Source: JAJFJD01 sp965228975 (GTDB taxonomy: Bacteria > Pseudomonadota > Alphaproteobacteria > UBA8366). Taken from it: 64,000 bases of DNA. The notes below the pieces were generated by a model. The model did no database searches. It was given only the letters and a program-made list of their open reading frames with translations, and was not told where the DNA came from. Positions 34,219-43,039 of this stretch are shown here, in pieces. The translations under genes and the position numbers were made by a program. Every line of letters starts with the position of its first letter. Positions within the stretch are counted from its first letter, which is position 1. The stretch lies in contig OZ245851.1 in assembly GCA_965228975.1 (NCBI GenBank), positions 372,001 through 436,000 of the forward strand, given 5' to 3'.

Positions 34219-35523
34219 CTATCGCTGCACCATGTATTTCGGCAGGAAGGTCGCGATCTCGGGGAACACCGCGAGGACGACGATACTTGCCAGCATGACG
34301 CAGAAGAAGGGAATCGACGCTTTCGTGACCTGGACGATATCCCGCCCCGTCATTCCTTGTAGGACGAATAGATTGAAGCCGACCGGCGGCGTGATCTGCG
34401 CCATCTCGACCACGATCACGATATAGATTCCGAACCAGATCAGGTCGATCCCGGCATTCTGTACCATCGGCAGGACGACGGATGCGGTCAGCACCATCAT
34501 CGATACGCCGTCGAGGAAACAGCCCAGGATGATGAAGAATATCGTGAGCACGCAGAGCAAGGCGGGCACGGATAGGCCGAGTCCGTTGACCCAGCCGGCG
34601 AGCGCGCGGGGCAGTCCGGTGAAGCCCATCGAGATCGACAGGAACGCCGCGGCGACCAGGATGAAGGCGATCATGCAGCTTGTCTTCATCGCCGACATAA
34701 GGCTGTCGAGAAAGGTTGCCCAACTCAGGTTGCCGCTGACCGCGGCCAACACCAGTGCACCGATCACGCCGAGAGTCGCCGCCTCGGTCGGTGTCGCGAT
34801 GCCGCCGTAGATCGAGCCGATGACGGCGATAATGAGACAAATTACGGGGATGAGACGGCGCGAACTCCAAATCTTTTCGCGGAATGACATGCGGATATCG
34901 CTGGCCGGGGTCTTGTCCGGATAGATCCACGACCAGATGATCACGAAACCCATGAACATCAGGACCAACAGGATGCCCGGCAGAATACCCGCAATGAACA
35001 TGCGCGCGATCGACTGCTGCGCGACGACACCGTAGACGATCAGCATGATCGACGGCGGTATCAACAGGCCCAGGGTGCCCGATCCGGCCAGCGTGCCGAT
35101 GCACATTTTTTCGTCGTAGCCGCGTTTCTTCAGCTCCGGAATGCTCATACGGCCGACCGTGGCGCAGGTCACCGCCGACGATCCCGCGACCGCCGCCATG
35201 ACACCGCAGCCGACGATGTTCACATGCAACAGCCGGCCCGGCAGCCAACTCAGCCAAGGGGCGAGACCCTTGAACATGTCTTCGGAAAGGCGCGACCGGA
35301 AGAGGATTTCCCCCATCCAGATGAACAGCGGCAAGGCGGTCAGCGCCCAATTCCAACTCGCGTCCCAGATCGTGGATGCCATCAGCGATCCGGCCGGGGC
35401 CGGTGTGAAGAATTCGAGTGCGACATAGCCGACGGCGAGAAGCGAGACGGCGACCCAGATGCCGCTCCCGAGAAACAGGAACATGACGGCGACGAGAACG
35501 ATCGAGGTGACGGCGGTTCCCAC
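34219..35523 (-). CDS. dctM: TRAP transporter large permease (DctM)
   Basis: 434 residues with about twelve membrane helices. DctM marks include LLAVGYVALEFF near the start, MSIPELKKRGYDEKM, AGSGTLGLLIPPSIMLIVYG, TPTEAATLGVIGALVLAA and AQITPPVGFNLFVLQG. It is the sodium-driven transport subunit of a tripartite carboxylate transporter. It follows dctQ by 9 bases and ends the dctPQM operon. In context it probably imports the substrate of the adjoining carbamoylase and deacetylase enzymes. Confidence 0.92.
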   Translation of the reverse strand: MGTAVTSIVLVAVMFLFLGSGIWVAVSLLAVGYVALEFFTPAPAGSLMASTIWDASWNWALTALPLFIWMGEILFRSRLSEDMFKGLAPWLSWLPGRLLHVNIVGCGVMAAVAGSSAVTCATVGRMSIPELKKRGYDEKMCIGTLAGSGTLGLLIPPSIMLIVYGVVAQQSIARMFIAGILPGILLVLMFMGFVIIWSWIYPDKTPASDIRMSFREKIWSSRRLIPVICLIIAVIGSIYGGIATPTEAATLGVIGALVLAAVSGNLSWATFLDSLMSAMKTSCMIAFILVAAAFLSISMGFTGLPRALAGWVNGLGLSVPALLCVLTIFFIILGCFLDGVSMMVLTASVVLPMVQNAGIDLIWFGIYIVIVVEMAQITPPVGFNLFVLQGMTGRDIVQVTKASIPFFCVMLASIVVLAVFPEIATFLPKYMVQR

Positions 35524-35532
35524 GGCGGAGTC

Positions 35533-36072
35533 CTATGACGCTTTTTGTTCTTCGGGGAGCGGCTCATCGCCGAGAACTGCGTCGATGTTCTCTTCGTAGC
35601 TTGGCGTTCTCCCCCTTGCGATATGAACGAACTCATCGATCAGCGCGATTGTTAGGACCATCGCGCCGATGGCCATGCCCGATTGCGGAATCCAAAAGGG
35701 CGCGGCGATCAGGCCGGGACTCTTGTCGCCGAATTCGAAGGATTCGTATGCAAACAGTGCGGCATTGTAAGCGAAATAACCGACCGCAACCGCCCCTGCA
35801 CCGCAGCACCAAAGCTCGATCGCTTTCTTCGCCTTGCCGCGAATATTCCGGATCAGCAGGTTGACCCGTACATGCGTTCCGCCCTTGAGCGCATAGGCCA
35901 ATCCCAGAAAGGAACTCGCGGCCAGGCAAAATCCGGACAGTTCGGTGGAGTCGATTGCGACACCGAAGAATCTGCCGATGATCTGCAGAACGATCGTGGC
36001 ACCGATCGCGAACAGAAAGAATGCCGCAAGATATCCGCTGATCAGATAGAGCCGATCGAGGAATTTACGCAT
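35533..36072 (-). CDS. dctQ: TRAP transporter small permease (DctQ)
   Basis: 179 residues from the ATG at 36072, preceded by GAGGG. Four membrane helices are visible, with family stretches GYLAAFFLFAIGATIVLQIIGR, AASSFLGLAYALKGGTHVRV and IPQSGMAIGAMVL. The tail ends in a charged cytosolic segment. It forms the membrane core with DctM. It lies 82 bases downstream of the binding-protein gene in the same operon. Confidence 0.9.
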   Translation of the reverse strand: MRKFLDRLYLISGYLAAFFLFAIGATIVLQIIGRFFGVAIDSTELSGFCLAASSFLGLAYALKGGTHVRVNLLIRNIRGKAKKAIELWCCGAGAVAVGYFAYNAALFAYESFEFGDKSPGLIAAPFWIPQSGMAIGAMVLTIALIDEFVHIARGRTPSYEENIDAVLGDEPLPEEQKAS

Positions 36073-36154
36073 GTCGGCCCTCACCGCGCCGGGACGGTTG
36101 TGCTGAAATATCAGCACGTCTGTCCCGGCATTTGGTTGGAGTTAACCTTATCGG

Positions 36155-37126
36155 TTACTTCAGATATTCGGCGAGGACGGCCTTCGCTTCCGGACTGGCG
36201 GTCTTCTTCCAGTCTTCCATCATGGACTTGCCGATATCCTTCATGTCCGAGATGAGGCCGGCCGGAGCGTCGGCGACTTTCATACCGTTCTTCGTAAGGA
36301 TGCCCTTTTGCTTTTCCGTGGTTTCCTTACTCATCTCCCAGGCGCGTTTTTCGGCGGTCGCGGCAGCGTCCATGACAACCTTTTGCACGTCCGCGGGCAG
36401 CTTCTTGAAGGCGCGGGCGTTCACGACCACGGCGTTCTTCGACAGGATGGCGCCGGCATAGGTGAAGTGGGAGGTGTTGTCCCAGGCCTGAATATCGATG
36501 CCGGTCTGCGGACTGGTGAACAGGGCTTCGATAAGGCCGGTGGAGAAGGCTTGCGGGATTTCCGCAAACGGCAGGATGGTTGCGTTGAAGCCAAGCATCT
36601 CGCCCATCTTCTTGGTCGCCGTCGAATAGATACGCAGCTTCTTGCCTTTGAAGTCCGCGGTCTGTTTCACCGGAAACTTGGTGTAGAAGCCTTGTCCGGG
36701 CCAGGGCGAATAGAACAGGATCTTCATGCCGTTCTTAGCGAACAGCTTATCGAAATACGGCTTCTGGACGTCCTTCAACTTCCAGGCCTCGTCATACGTG
36801 CCGGCAATGAAGGGCAGACCCGCGAGGATGTACATAGGGTCCTCGTTGCCGTAGACGCCGAGCCGGATTTCACCGATGGGAATCTGGTTGGACTGAACCG
36901 CGCGCTTGGTGGCATCGAGTTTGATTAGCGTGCCGTTCGAATGCAGGGTGATCTTCAATTTGCCGCCGGACTTCGACTGCACCTCGTCGATAAATTTCTT
37001 GATGTTCATCGTGTGGAAATTGTTGTCCGGATAGCCGCTAGACATGACCCATTCCGCCGCTGAAACCGGCATGGCGGCGACGCACGCGGTAGCCGCTGCG
37101 ATGGCCAATTTTCGTAGTGAAAGCAT
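36155..37126 (-). CDS. dctP: TRAP transporter substrate-binding protein (DctP)
   Basis: 323 residues from the ATG at 37126 with AGGAGGG upstream. A signal peptide (about residues 1-23, ending MPVSAA) precedes the fold. DctP marks are FIDEVQSKSGGKLKITLHSNGTL and GLPFIAGTYDEAW. The ligand-binding LRIYSTATKKMGEMLGFNA segment contains the Arg that usually anchors a substrate carboxylate. WDNTSHFTYAGAILSKNAVVVN follows near the hinge. The ligand is therefore likely an organic acid or carboxylated ureide. First gene of the operon. Confidence 0.92.
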   Translation of the reverse strand: MLSLRKLAIAAATACVAAMPVSAAEWVMSSGYPDNNFHTMNIKKFIDEVQSKSGGKLKITLHSNGTLIKLDATKRAVQSNQIPIGEIRLGVYGNEDPMYILAGLPFIAGTYDEAWKLKDVQKPYFDKLFAKNGMKILFYSPWPGQGFYTKFPVKQTADFKGKKLRIYSTATKKMGEMLGFNATILPFAEIPQAFSTGLIEALFTSPQTGIDIQAWDNTSHFTYAGAILSKNAVVVNARAFKKLPADVQKVVMDAAATAEKRAWEMSKETTEKQKGILTKNGMKVADAPAGLISDMKDIGKSMMEDWKKTASPEAKAVLAEYLK

Positions 37127-37540
37127 TTGAAGCCCTCCTGTCAGATTTTTGTTGCCGCTTACACGCAACGGGACAGTGTATCGAAATGACGAAGTCATGC
37201 CGTCCCGTGTTGCCGTAATCAACTAAGCCGTGACCTGCTCTGCAACTGGCAGGCCAACAATGCGAGTCGCAAGGGTTTCCGGGTATCGAAAGTCCTCGTC
37301 GGCACCGCCCCTGCTCATTTTTTGACCATTGCATTGTAGGGGCCGGATATTTCCTGTGCAAAATAAATAAGTTCGGCGGTTTTCGTGGTTTTTGCGCCAC
37401 GGCGCCGCGATAGCCGTGCATAGCCCATTTGGACGAGGTCTCTCGTCCTTTTGGACGATAGGGGCATCATTGCCGATCGGTGAAAATGGGGTCAGAGCAG
37501 CGGAAAAGAAAAATGAATCGCTGCCGGGGAAGGAGGCCCC
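37127..37540. other. Intergenic region upstream of the TRAP operon
   Basis: 414 bases with no convincing gene. It holds the likely dctP promoter (listed separately) and a long untranslated leader of about 200 bases. I see no riboswitch fold that I can name. Confidence 0.4.
37333..37361 (-). promoter_or_regulatory. Predicted sigma-70 promoter for dctPQM
   Basis: Read on the minus strand: TTGCAC at 37361-37356 as the -35 box, a 17-base spacer, and TACAAT at 37338-37333 as the -10 box. It points at dctP, whose start is about 200 bases downstream. Confidence 0.45.
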
Positions 37541-37756
37541 ATGCGCAGCACAAGTATTGCGCCGTTCCAAGCGTTAACGGTCCCGGTGCCGAAACCCCGG
37601 GTGTCGCGCGCGGTCCGCAAGGTCGCACCGCCCGCCGCCGTCGTCCGAATGGATGCGCACCGTATGATCGGCGAGGACAGCGCCCGTTTCACCTTGGCCC
37701 TTCGGGCAGCGCAAGGCGGCGGTTGTCGTGGCCATCTGGTGGACGTTTTGGTCTAA
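37541..37756 (+). CDS. Possible small basic protein, hypothetical
   Basis: 71 residues, opening MRSTSIAPFQALTVPVPKPR. A strong GGAAGGAGG Shine-Dalgarno stands 5-6 bases before the ATG, the main reason to list it. The product is basic with no membrane helix or motif I know. It converges with the methyltransferase gene. The high Pro/Arg/Ala content is also what non-coding frames give in such GC-rich DNA, so coding status is uncertain. Confidence 0.35.
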   Translation: MRSTSIAPFQALTVPVPKPRVSRAVRKVAPPAAVVRMDAHRMIGEDSARFTLALRAAQGGGCRGHLVDVLV

Positions 37757-37786
37757 CCGGAACGGACCTGTGCGGCCCGCCGGCGT

Positions 37787-38362
37787 TCACGCCGTGCCGG
37801 TGATGAACGTGTGAAATTCGTAGACATCGTGCAGAGCCAATGCCGCAAAGCCGGCGGTCGTCAGCTCGTCCTGTAGGCGGGCCACGGGGACACGCCGTCC
37901 AACGGGCGGACTCTTGCCGTTGTCGGCATCGGCCCAATCCACGATGGCGATTGTCCCGCCCGGGCGCAGCAGCCGCTTGCATTCGCCCAGCAAGGGGGCG
38001 GGCTCATCCAATTCATGATGAAGCTGCGCCATCACGACGATGTCGGCTGAGTCATCCGGCAGGGCGATCGAATTCGGCTGCATGACGATCCCGTGGACAT
38101 TGTCGAGGCCGCGCGCGGCCGCGTCTTCCGCCAATAACTCGATCATGCCGTCGAGAATATCGCAGCCGTAGACGGTGGCGTCGGGGTATCGCTCGGCGAA
38201 GGGCAGGGCGACGAAGCCGACGCCGGTGCCGATATCGATCACCGCGCAGTCGGGCGTCGGGTTCAGCTCATCCCAAATCTTGTCCGGATCGAAGTATTCC
38301 AACCGGTCGGGACTGCGCAGCCGCTCGATACGGGCGGGATCCATGCCAAGTCTGTCGGCCAT
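37787..38362 (-). CDS. Class I SAM-dependent methyltransferase
   Basis: 191 residues. Motif I is AVIDIGTGVGFVALPFA, followed by VYGCDILDGMIELL, an acidic residue for the SAM ribose, and IVVMAQLHHELDEP. LLRPGGTIAIVDW is the standard beta-5 region. It belongs to the UbiE/Methyltransf_11 group; the acceptor is unknown. It is the last gene of the six-gene tetronate-type operon, 9 bases after otnC, so it might modify a pathway intermediate or simply be cotranscribed. Confidence 0.8.
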   Translation of the reverse strand: MADRLGMDPARIERLRSPDRLEYFDPDKIWDELNPTPDCAVIDIGTGVGFVALPFAERYPDATVYGCDILDGMIELLAEDAAARGLDNVHGIVMQPNSIALPDDSADIVVMAQLHHELDEPAPLLGECKRLLRPGGTIAIVDWADADNGKSPPVGRRVPVARLQDELTTAGFAALALHDVYEFHTFITGTA

Positions 38363-38371
38363 GATCGTTCC

Positions 38372-39004
38372 TCAATTGGGAAAACGGCGATGCAGGTCCG
38401 CGACCTGTTCCGGTGTGAGATACCGCGTCTTCTGCTGATGCAGCAACAGAAACAGTTTCGCCGTCTCTTCCAGTTCCTCGGTGGCGTAGACGGCGTCCTC
38501 CAGCGATTTGCCGGCGACGACCGGTCCGTGGTTCGCGAGCAGGACGGCGTGATGATCCGACGCCATTTCGCGCACCGCCTTGGCGAGGTCCAGGTCGCCG
38601 GGCGCGAAATAGGGGACCAGCGGCAGCGTTCCGACGCGCATTACGTAATAGGCCGTGATCGGCGGCATCACATTGGCCGGGTCGATGCCCTCCAGGCAGC
38701 TCACCGCGACCGAATGGGTCGAGTGGAGATGCACCACCGCTTCGCAATCCTGCCGCTGCTCGTACATCGCGGCGTGCAAGAAGGTTTCCTTGGTGGGTTT
38801 GTCGCCGGAAAGATGGGAGCCATCCGCCCCCAGCTTCGATAGGCGGGCAGGGTCGAGTTCGCCCATCGACGATCCGGTCGGCGTCATCAGCCAACCGTCC
38901 TCGACGCGGACGCTGATATTGCCCGACGATCCGAAGGTCAGGCCCCGGTCGTAGATCGACTTGGCGAGCGTGACGATCCTTTCGCGCAGTTTCGTCTCGG
39001 TCAT
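38372..39004 (-). CDS. otnC: 3-oxo-tetronate 4-phosphate decarboxylase (class II aldolase family)
   Basis: 210 residues from the ATG at 39004, whose ATGA overlaps the stop of otnK. Class II aldolase marks: TFGSSGNISVRVEDG, MTPTGSSMGELDP, the zinc-binding VVHLHSTHSVAVS (HxH) and LLANHGPVVAG (third His). OtnC cleaves 3-oxo-tetronate 4-phosphate to dihydroxyacetone phosphate and CO2. The coupling to an OtnK-like kinase makes this assignment more likely than fuculose-type aldolases of the same fold. Confidence 0.85.
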   Translation of the reverse strand: MTETKLRERIVTLAKSIYDRGLTFGSSGNISVRVEDGWLMTPTGSSMGELDPARLSKLGADGSHLSGDKPTKETFLHAAMYEQRQDCEAVVHLHSTHSVAVSCLEGIDPANVMPPITAYYVMRVGTLPLVPYFAPGDLDLAKAVREMASDHHAVLLANHGPVVAGKSLEDAVYATEELEETAKLFLLLHQQKTRYLTPEQVADLHRRFPN

Positions 39005-40281
39005 GGATGCATCTCCAATGCCTTGGCGAAGAAATCTTCGCCGCCGAAATTTCCCGACTTGAGCGCCAGCGCAATCGTCGCGCCGCCCAGTGTTCGGATC
39101 CCCAGAGTCTCCGTCCAAGGTACGCCTGTATCGATCTCGGGGCCAATCCGGAGCGCCTCCACGCCGAGCGCGGAGACGACCGCGCCCGCCGTTTCTCCAC
39201 CGGCAACCACGATGCGCCGCGCGCCCTGGGCAGCCAGACCGGCCGCGACCTCGCCGATTACCTTTTCGACCATTTCGCCGGCTTCGGTCACGCCGTATTG
39301 CGCCTGGATGGCGGCGACTTCGTCGGGGTCGGCGGAACCGTAGATAAGAACCGGCGTCGACTCATCCTGCGACGCCGCCCAGTCGAGTATGTCGGCTGCC
39401 ACCGGATCGCCTGCCGCGATGCTGTGGACGTCGATTTTCCGGTGTGGCCAATCTTTTCGGGCCACCGCGATCTGCCGCCGCGTGGCCTGGCTGCAACTTC
39501 CCGCCAGCACGGCGGCGCGCCCGGTCACGCGCGGCAGCGTCGCTGCGACCGGTTCGCCGAGCAGACCGGCATCACGGAAATTCTGGGGCAAACCCATGGC
39601 CGCGCCGGATCCGCCGGTGACGAGGGCGTGATCCGACGCCGCCGCGCCGATCGCGCGAAGGTCCGCGTTGCTTTCGGTATCGATAACGCCGTAGGTGACG
39701 CCATCCCGCCGCAGCGCGTCGGCCGCGGATGCGATGGCGGCGGGTCCATTGGATACGGTCGCCTGCGTGATCAGGCCGACCGTCCGGTCCGTTTGCACCC
39801 GCATCAGTTCCACGACCCGCGAGTCCCGCATTGGGGTCAGCGGATGATCCTTCATGGGGGAGTTCTCCAGCAACTCGCCGTTCACATAGAGCAGGCCATC
39901 GCGGACGACCCGGCCGTTGTCCGGAAAAGCCGGGCACAGGAAGGCGAAGTCCGTATCCAAGTCCATCAGCAACGCGTCGGCAACCGGCCCGATATTGCCC
40001 GCGGGTGTAGAATCGAAGGTGGAGCAATACTTGAAGAAGAACTGCCGAGGCCCCAACCCGCGCAGCCAGTTCAGTGCCGCGCGCGATTCGTCGACCGCAT
40101 CCTTGACCGGCGCCGTCCTCGACTTCAAGGCGACGACAACGGCGTCGGCATCGCCCAGGTCGATACCGTGCGCTGGCACGCCGATGGTTTGAACGGCACG
40201 CATTCCTTCCTTGACCAGGGTGTTGGCAAGGTCGGTCGCGCCGGTCGAATCGTCGGCGATTGCGCCGAGAAGAACAGCCAT
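39001..40281 (-). CDS. otnK: 3-oxo-tetronate kinase (DUF1537 family)
   Basis: 426 residues. Two-domain four-carbon acid sugar kinase. The N-terminal substrate domain starts LLGAIADDSTGATDLAN and has FKYCSTFDSTPAGNIGPVADA. The C-terminal nucleotide domain has VLAGSCSQATRRQIA and RRIVVAGGETAGAVVSAL. It phosphorylates a 3-oxo-tetronate (2-oxo- and other C4 acids in some relatives) at O4 for OtnC. It is upstream of and overlapping otnC, and 56 bases downstream of a beta-decarboxylating dehydrogenase gene. Confidence 0.87.
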   Translation of the reverse strand: MAVLLGAIADDSTGATDLANTLVKEGMRAVQTIGVPAHGIDLGDADAVVVALKSRTAPVKDAVDESRAALNWLRGLGPRQFFFKYCSTFDSTPAGNIGPVADALLMDLDTDFAFLCPAFPDNGRVVRDGLLYVNGELLENSPMKDHPLTPMRDSRVVELMRVQTDRTVGLITQATVSNGPAAIASAADALRRDGVTYGVIDTESNADLRAIGAAASDHALVTGGSGAAMGLPQNFRDAGLLGEPVAATLPRVTGRAAVLAGSCSQATRRQIAVARKDWPHRKIDVHSIAAGDPVAADILDWAASQDESTPVLIYGSADPDEVAAIQAQYGVTEAGEMVEKVIGEVAAGLAAQGARRIVVAGGETAGAVVSALGVEALRIGPEIDTGVPWTETLGIRTLGGATIALALKSGNFGGEDFFAKALEMHP

Positions 40282-40337
40282 GGCTATGGCCCTGTCCGGT
40301 TGCGATTGCCGTATATCATGTCGCTCTCCCGCTTTTC

Positions 40338-41435
40338 CTACCGAATCAGGCTGAGTAGTTCGCTGGTCACGGCGGTCGTGCCCATGTCGCCACCGAACTC
40401 CATGGGGCGGATCCGGTTTTCGGCGAAGCCGGCTTGGACGGCGTCCTCGATGACGCCGGCCGCATCCGCCAACTGCGGTTGGTCGGACTTCTGCGCCAGG
40501 TAATCGAGCATCATCGCACCGCTCAGGATCGCGGCCAGCGGATTTGCTTTGTTCTTCCCCATGATATCGGGCGCGCTGCCATGCGCCGGCTGGAACAATC
40601 CATGCTCATCGCCGATTTCACCGCAAGCCGCCATCCCCATGCCGCCGACGAGGCCGCCGCCCAAGTCCGACAGGATATCGCCGAACATATTCTCCATCAC
40701 CAGCACGTCGAAGTCCCAGGGACGCCGGATTAGGTCCAGGGCTTGCGCATCCACATAATTGTAGCGGCGCTCCACATCCGGGAATTTCGCCGCCCGTTCG
40801 TCGAAGATCTGACGGAAGAACGCCATCGACCGGAACACGTTAGCCTTGTCGACGCAGGTGAGGGACCCACCGCGGCCTTTCGCCTTGCGCCGTTGGGCGA
40901 GGCGGAAGGCGAAGTCATGCAATTTTTCCGTCGTCGGCCGGGTGATCCGTAGGACGTCCTGAACCTCGTCGTCGTTGGCGATCGGGTTCCGGTTGTGCGC
41001 CGCGGCGGTATAGAACAATCCCTCCGTCGATTCCCGAAGGATGATCAGATCGATACCAGCAGCCCGCGGGTCGGCGAGGCGGCAGGGTACGTTCGGATAC
41101 GCCTTGACCGGTCGGACGCCGGCGTAGAGCTGGAACATCTCCCGTAAGCGCAGGTGCGGTGAAATCTCCGTCCCGTCCTCGTGACGGACCTCCGGCAGGC
41201 CGATGGCGCCCAGGAAGATCGCATCGGCCGCGCCTGCGGCGTCTTCCGCGCCCGGCGCCATGTCTTGCCCGCTTTCCCGGTAATACGCCGCTCCGCCGAT
41301 AAGATCGATATAGGTGAGGCGAAAGCCGCCGACCCGGTCGCGCGCGGCCTCGATCACCGCGAGCGTCGCATCGGTCACATCGACGCCGATGCCGTCGCCA
41401 CGGATGACCGCAATTTGAAAAGTCGGTTCGTTCAT
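40338..41435 (-). CDS. Isocitrate/isopropylmalate dehydrogenase family protein (tartrate/malate-like), copy 2
   Basis: 365 residues from the ATG at 41435, which overlaps the mgsA stop as ATGA. The IPMDH fold is clear: IAVIRGDGIGVDVT, LREMFQLYAGVRPVKA with the substrate-binding Arg, LIILRESTEGLFY, CVDKANVFRSMAFFR with the catalytic Lys, and ENMFGDILSDLGGGLVG with the metal-binding Asp residues. HGSAPDIMGKNKANP binds NAD. Such enzymes oxidise 2-hydroxy acids such as D-malate, tartrate or 3-isopropylmalate. In this operon a C4 sugar acid or its phosphate is a likely substrate. Confidence 0.87.
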   Translation of the reverse strand: MNEPTFQIAVIRGDGIGVDVTDATLAVIEAARDRVGGFRLTYIDLIGGAAYYRESGQDMAPGAEDAAGAADAIFLGAIGLPEVRHEDGTEISPHLRLREMFQLYAGVRPVKAYPNVPCRLADPRAAGIDLIILRESTEGLFYTAAAHNRNPIANDDEVQDVLRITRPTTEKLHDFAFRLAQRRKAKGRGGSLTCVDKANVFRSMAFFRQIFDERAAKFPDVERRYNYVDAQALDLIRRPWDFDVLVMENMFGDILSDLGGGLVGGMGMAACGEIGDEHGLFQPAHGSAPDIMGKNKANPLAAILSGAMMLDYLAQKSDQPQLADAAGVIEDAVQAGFAENRIRPMEFGGDMGTTAVTSELLSLIR

Positions 41436-41866
41436 GGTCGGGCCTCGGCTGATCCTGCGGCGCCATTGTTGTTTGCGTCGTAGGGTTGGTTCAACAACGG
41501 CGACCGAAGGATGAAGTCCGACGTCGCCCGGTTGCAAGCGATAACCGTCTCATGCAGCGTCGAAACACGCAGCAGGGCCTTCACGTCGACATCGTGCGGC
41601 AGCGCCGCCAAGGGGTCGGTGAAGAAGACCAACAGGTCGATCTTCCCTTCGGCGATCATCGCGCCAAGCTGCTGGTCGCCGCCCTGCGGGCCGCTCATGA
41701 GGCGAGTCACGGAAAGCCCGGTCCGGTCGGCTATCAGGGCACCGGTCGTGCCGGTTGCCCAGAGATCGTGTTGGCCCAGGACGGCTTTGTTCCGATCCGC
41801 CCAATTGGTTATGGCGGTTTTCCGCGAGTCATGCGCCACCAGGGCGATCCTTTTGCGTGCTTTCAT
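41432..41866 (-). CDS. mgsA: Methylglyoxal synthase
   Basis: 144 residues from the ATG at 41866, with AGAGAGGA upstream; the open frame before it is a shadow of the upstream gene. All hallmarks are present: IALVAHDSRKT, LWATGTTGALI, SGPQGGDQQLGAMI with the catalytic Asp, LLVFFTDPLAALPHDVDVKA with its conserved Asp and His residues, and CNRATSDFILRSP. It converts dihydroxyacetone phosphate to methylglyoxal and phosphate. It lies inside the operon that makes dihydroxyacetone phosphate via OtnK and OtnC, an unusual arrangement. The stop overlaps the next gene start. Confidence 0.93.
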   Translation of the reverse strand: MKARKRIALVAHDSRKTAITNWADRNKAVLGQHDLWATGTTGALIADRTGLSVTRLMSGPQGGDQQLGAMIAEGKIDLLVFFTDPLAALPHDVDVKALLRVSTLHETVIACNRATSDFILRSPLLNQPYDANNNGAAGSAEARP

Positions 41867-41915
41867 TTTCCTCTCTCCGTGTCGCGTCCTGGGATCTACG
41901 GATCGGGCCGACGGG

Positions 41916-42977
41916 CTATCCGGCGACTGCATCGGCCACGGCCTTCGCGAAGGCTTGGGTGCCGAGCGTGCCGCCCAGGTCCGCGGTCCGGCTGGCGGGA
42001 TCGGCCAAGACGGTATCGATCGCGCTGTCCATGCGTGCCGCCGCCGCGGTCATGTCGTCGCGGCCGTGCCGGTTGCCCAGCCAATCCAGCAGCATCGCGG
42101 TCGATAGGATCATCGATGTCGGGTTGGCCTTATCCTGTCCGGCGATGTCCGGCGCCGATCCGTGCTGCGCCTGGGCGCAGCAGAGGGTCTCGCCGGCGTT
42201 GATGGATCCAGCGAGACCGAGGCTCCCGGACAGCTCCGACGTGAGGTCCGACAGGATGTCGGCGTGAAAATTGGTCGCGCAAATCACATCGAACCGGGCC
42301 GGGTCGCGAACGAGGATCGCGGCGGAGGCGTCGATGATCATCTCTTCGACTTCGACCTCGGGGAAGTCGCGGGCGACTTTCCGGACCTCCTCCAGGAACA
42401 ATCCGTCCGACAGGATGAAGTTGTTTGCCTTATGGATCGCGGTGACCTTCTTGCGGCGCGTCATGGCGAGTTCGAAGGCGCGGCGGGCGATGCGGTTGCA
42501 GCCGCCGCGGGTCAGTTTGCGCATCGAGATCGCCACGTCCTCGGTCGGCATGAATTCGCCCTTGCCGGCGAACATGTTTCGGTCGGGATAGAATCCTTCG
42601 GTCGCCTCCCGCATGATGACGAGATCGAAATCCCCCACCTTGTTGGGCAGGCCCTTGCGTGTCCGCGCGGGCCGGACGTTGGCATAGAGATCGAGTGCGA
42701 CGCGCACGACCGCCGACACGTTGACGCCGCCCTTGTCGCGGTCGGGATAGTCCATATGCGAGACCGGCCCCAGGATGATGCCGTCGCTGTTGCGGCAGCG
42801 CTCCAGCACGCGGTCGGGTAGGGTGGTACCCGTCTTGTCGTAGGACGCGAAGCCGATCTCCTCGACCTGATAGGTCAATCCCAGCGGCGATATCGTGTCG
42901 ACCGCGTCGAGCACGGTCATGCCCGCTTGGATGATCTCTTCGCCGATGCCGTCACCGGGCAGAACCACGATATCCAT
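41916..42977 (-). CDS. Isocitrate/isopropylmalate dehydrogenase family protein, copy 1
   Basis: 353 residues. IVVLPGDGIGEEI at the N-terminus, RVALDLYANVRPARTRKGL with the substrate Arg, LVIMREATEGFYPDRN, AIHKANNFILSDGLFLEE with the catalytic Lys, and NFHADILSDLTSELSGSLG with metal Asp residues. QHGSAPDIAGQDKANP completes the NAD site. First gene of the operon, divergent from the LysR gene. It is only moderately similar to the second copy downstream, so the two probably act on different substrates or steps, such as a tetronate and tartrate or malate. Confidence 0.87.
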   Translation of the reverse strand: MDIVVLPGDGIGEEIIQAGMTVLDAVDTISPLGLTYQVEEIGFASYDKTGTTLPDRVLERCRNSDGIILGPVSHMDYPDRDKGGVNVSAVVRVALDLYANVRPARTRKGLPNKVGDFDLVIMREATEGFYPDRNMFAGKGEFMPTEDVAISMRKLTRGGCNRIARRAFELAMTRRKKVTAIHKANNFILSDGLFLEEVRKVARDFPEVEVEEMIIDASAAILVRDPARFDVICATNFHADILSDLTSELSGSLGLAGSINAGETLCCAQAQHGSAPDIAGQDKANPTSMILSTAMLLDWLGNRHGRDDMTAAAARMDSAIDTVLADPASRTADLGGTLGTQAFAKAVADAVAG

Positions 42978-43039
42978 GATCTCTCTCCTGTCGTCCCGTC
43001 GTCGTCTGCGAGTAAGGATAGGACGGAAAAGAAAATAGG

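Noticed and set aside
37127..37332. Riboswitch in the long dctP leader
   Set aside because: The leader is long, but I could not draw a known riboswitch core from it.
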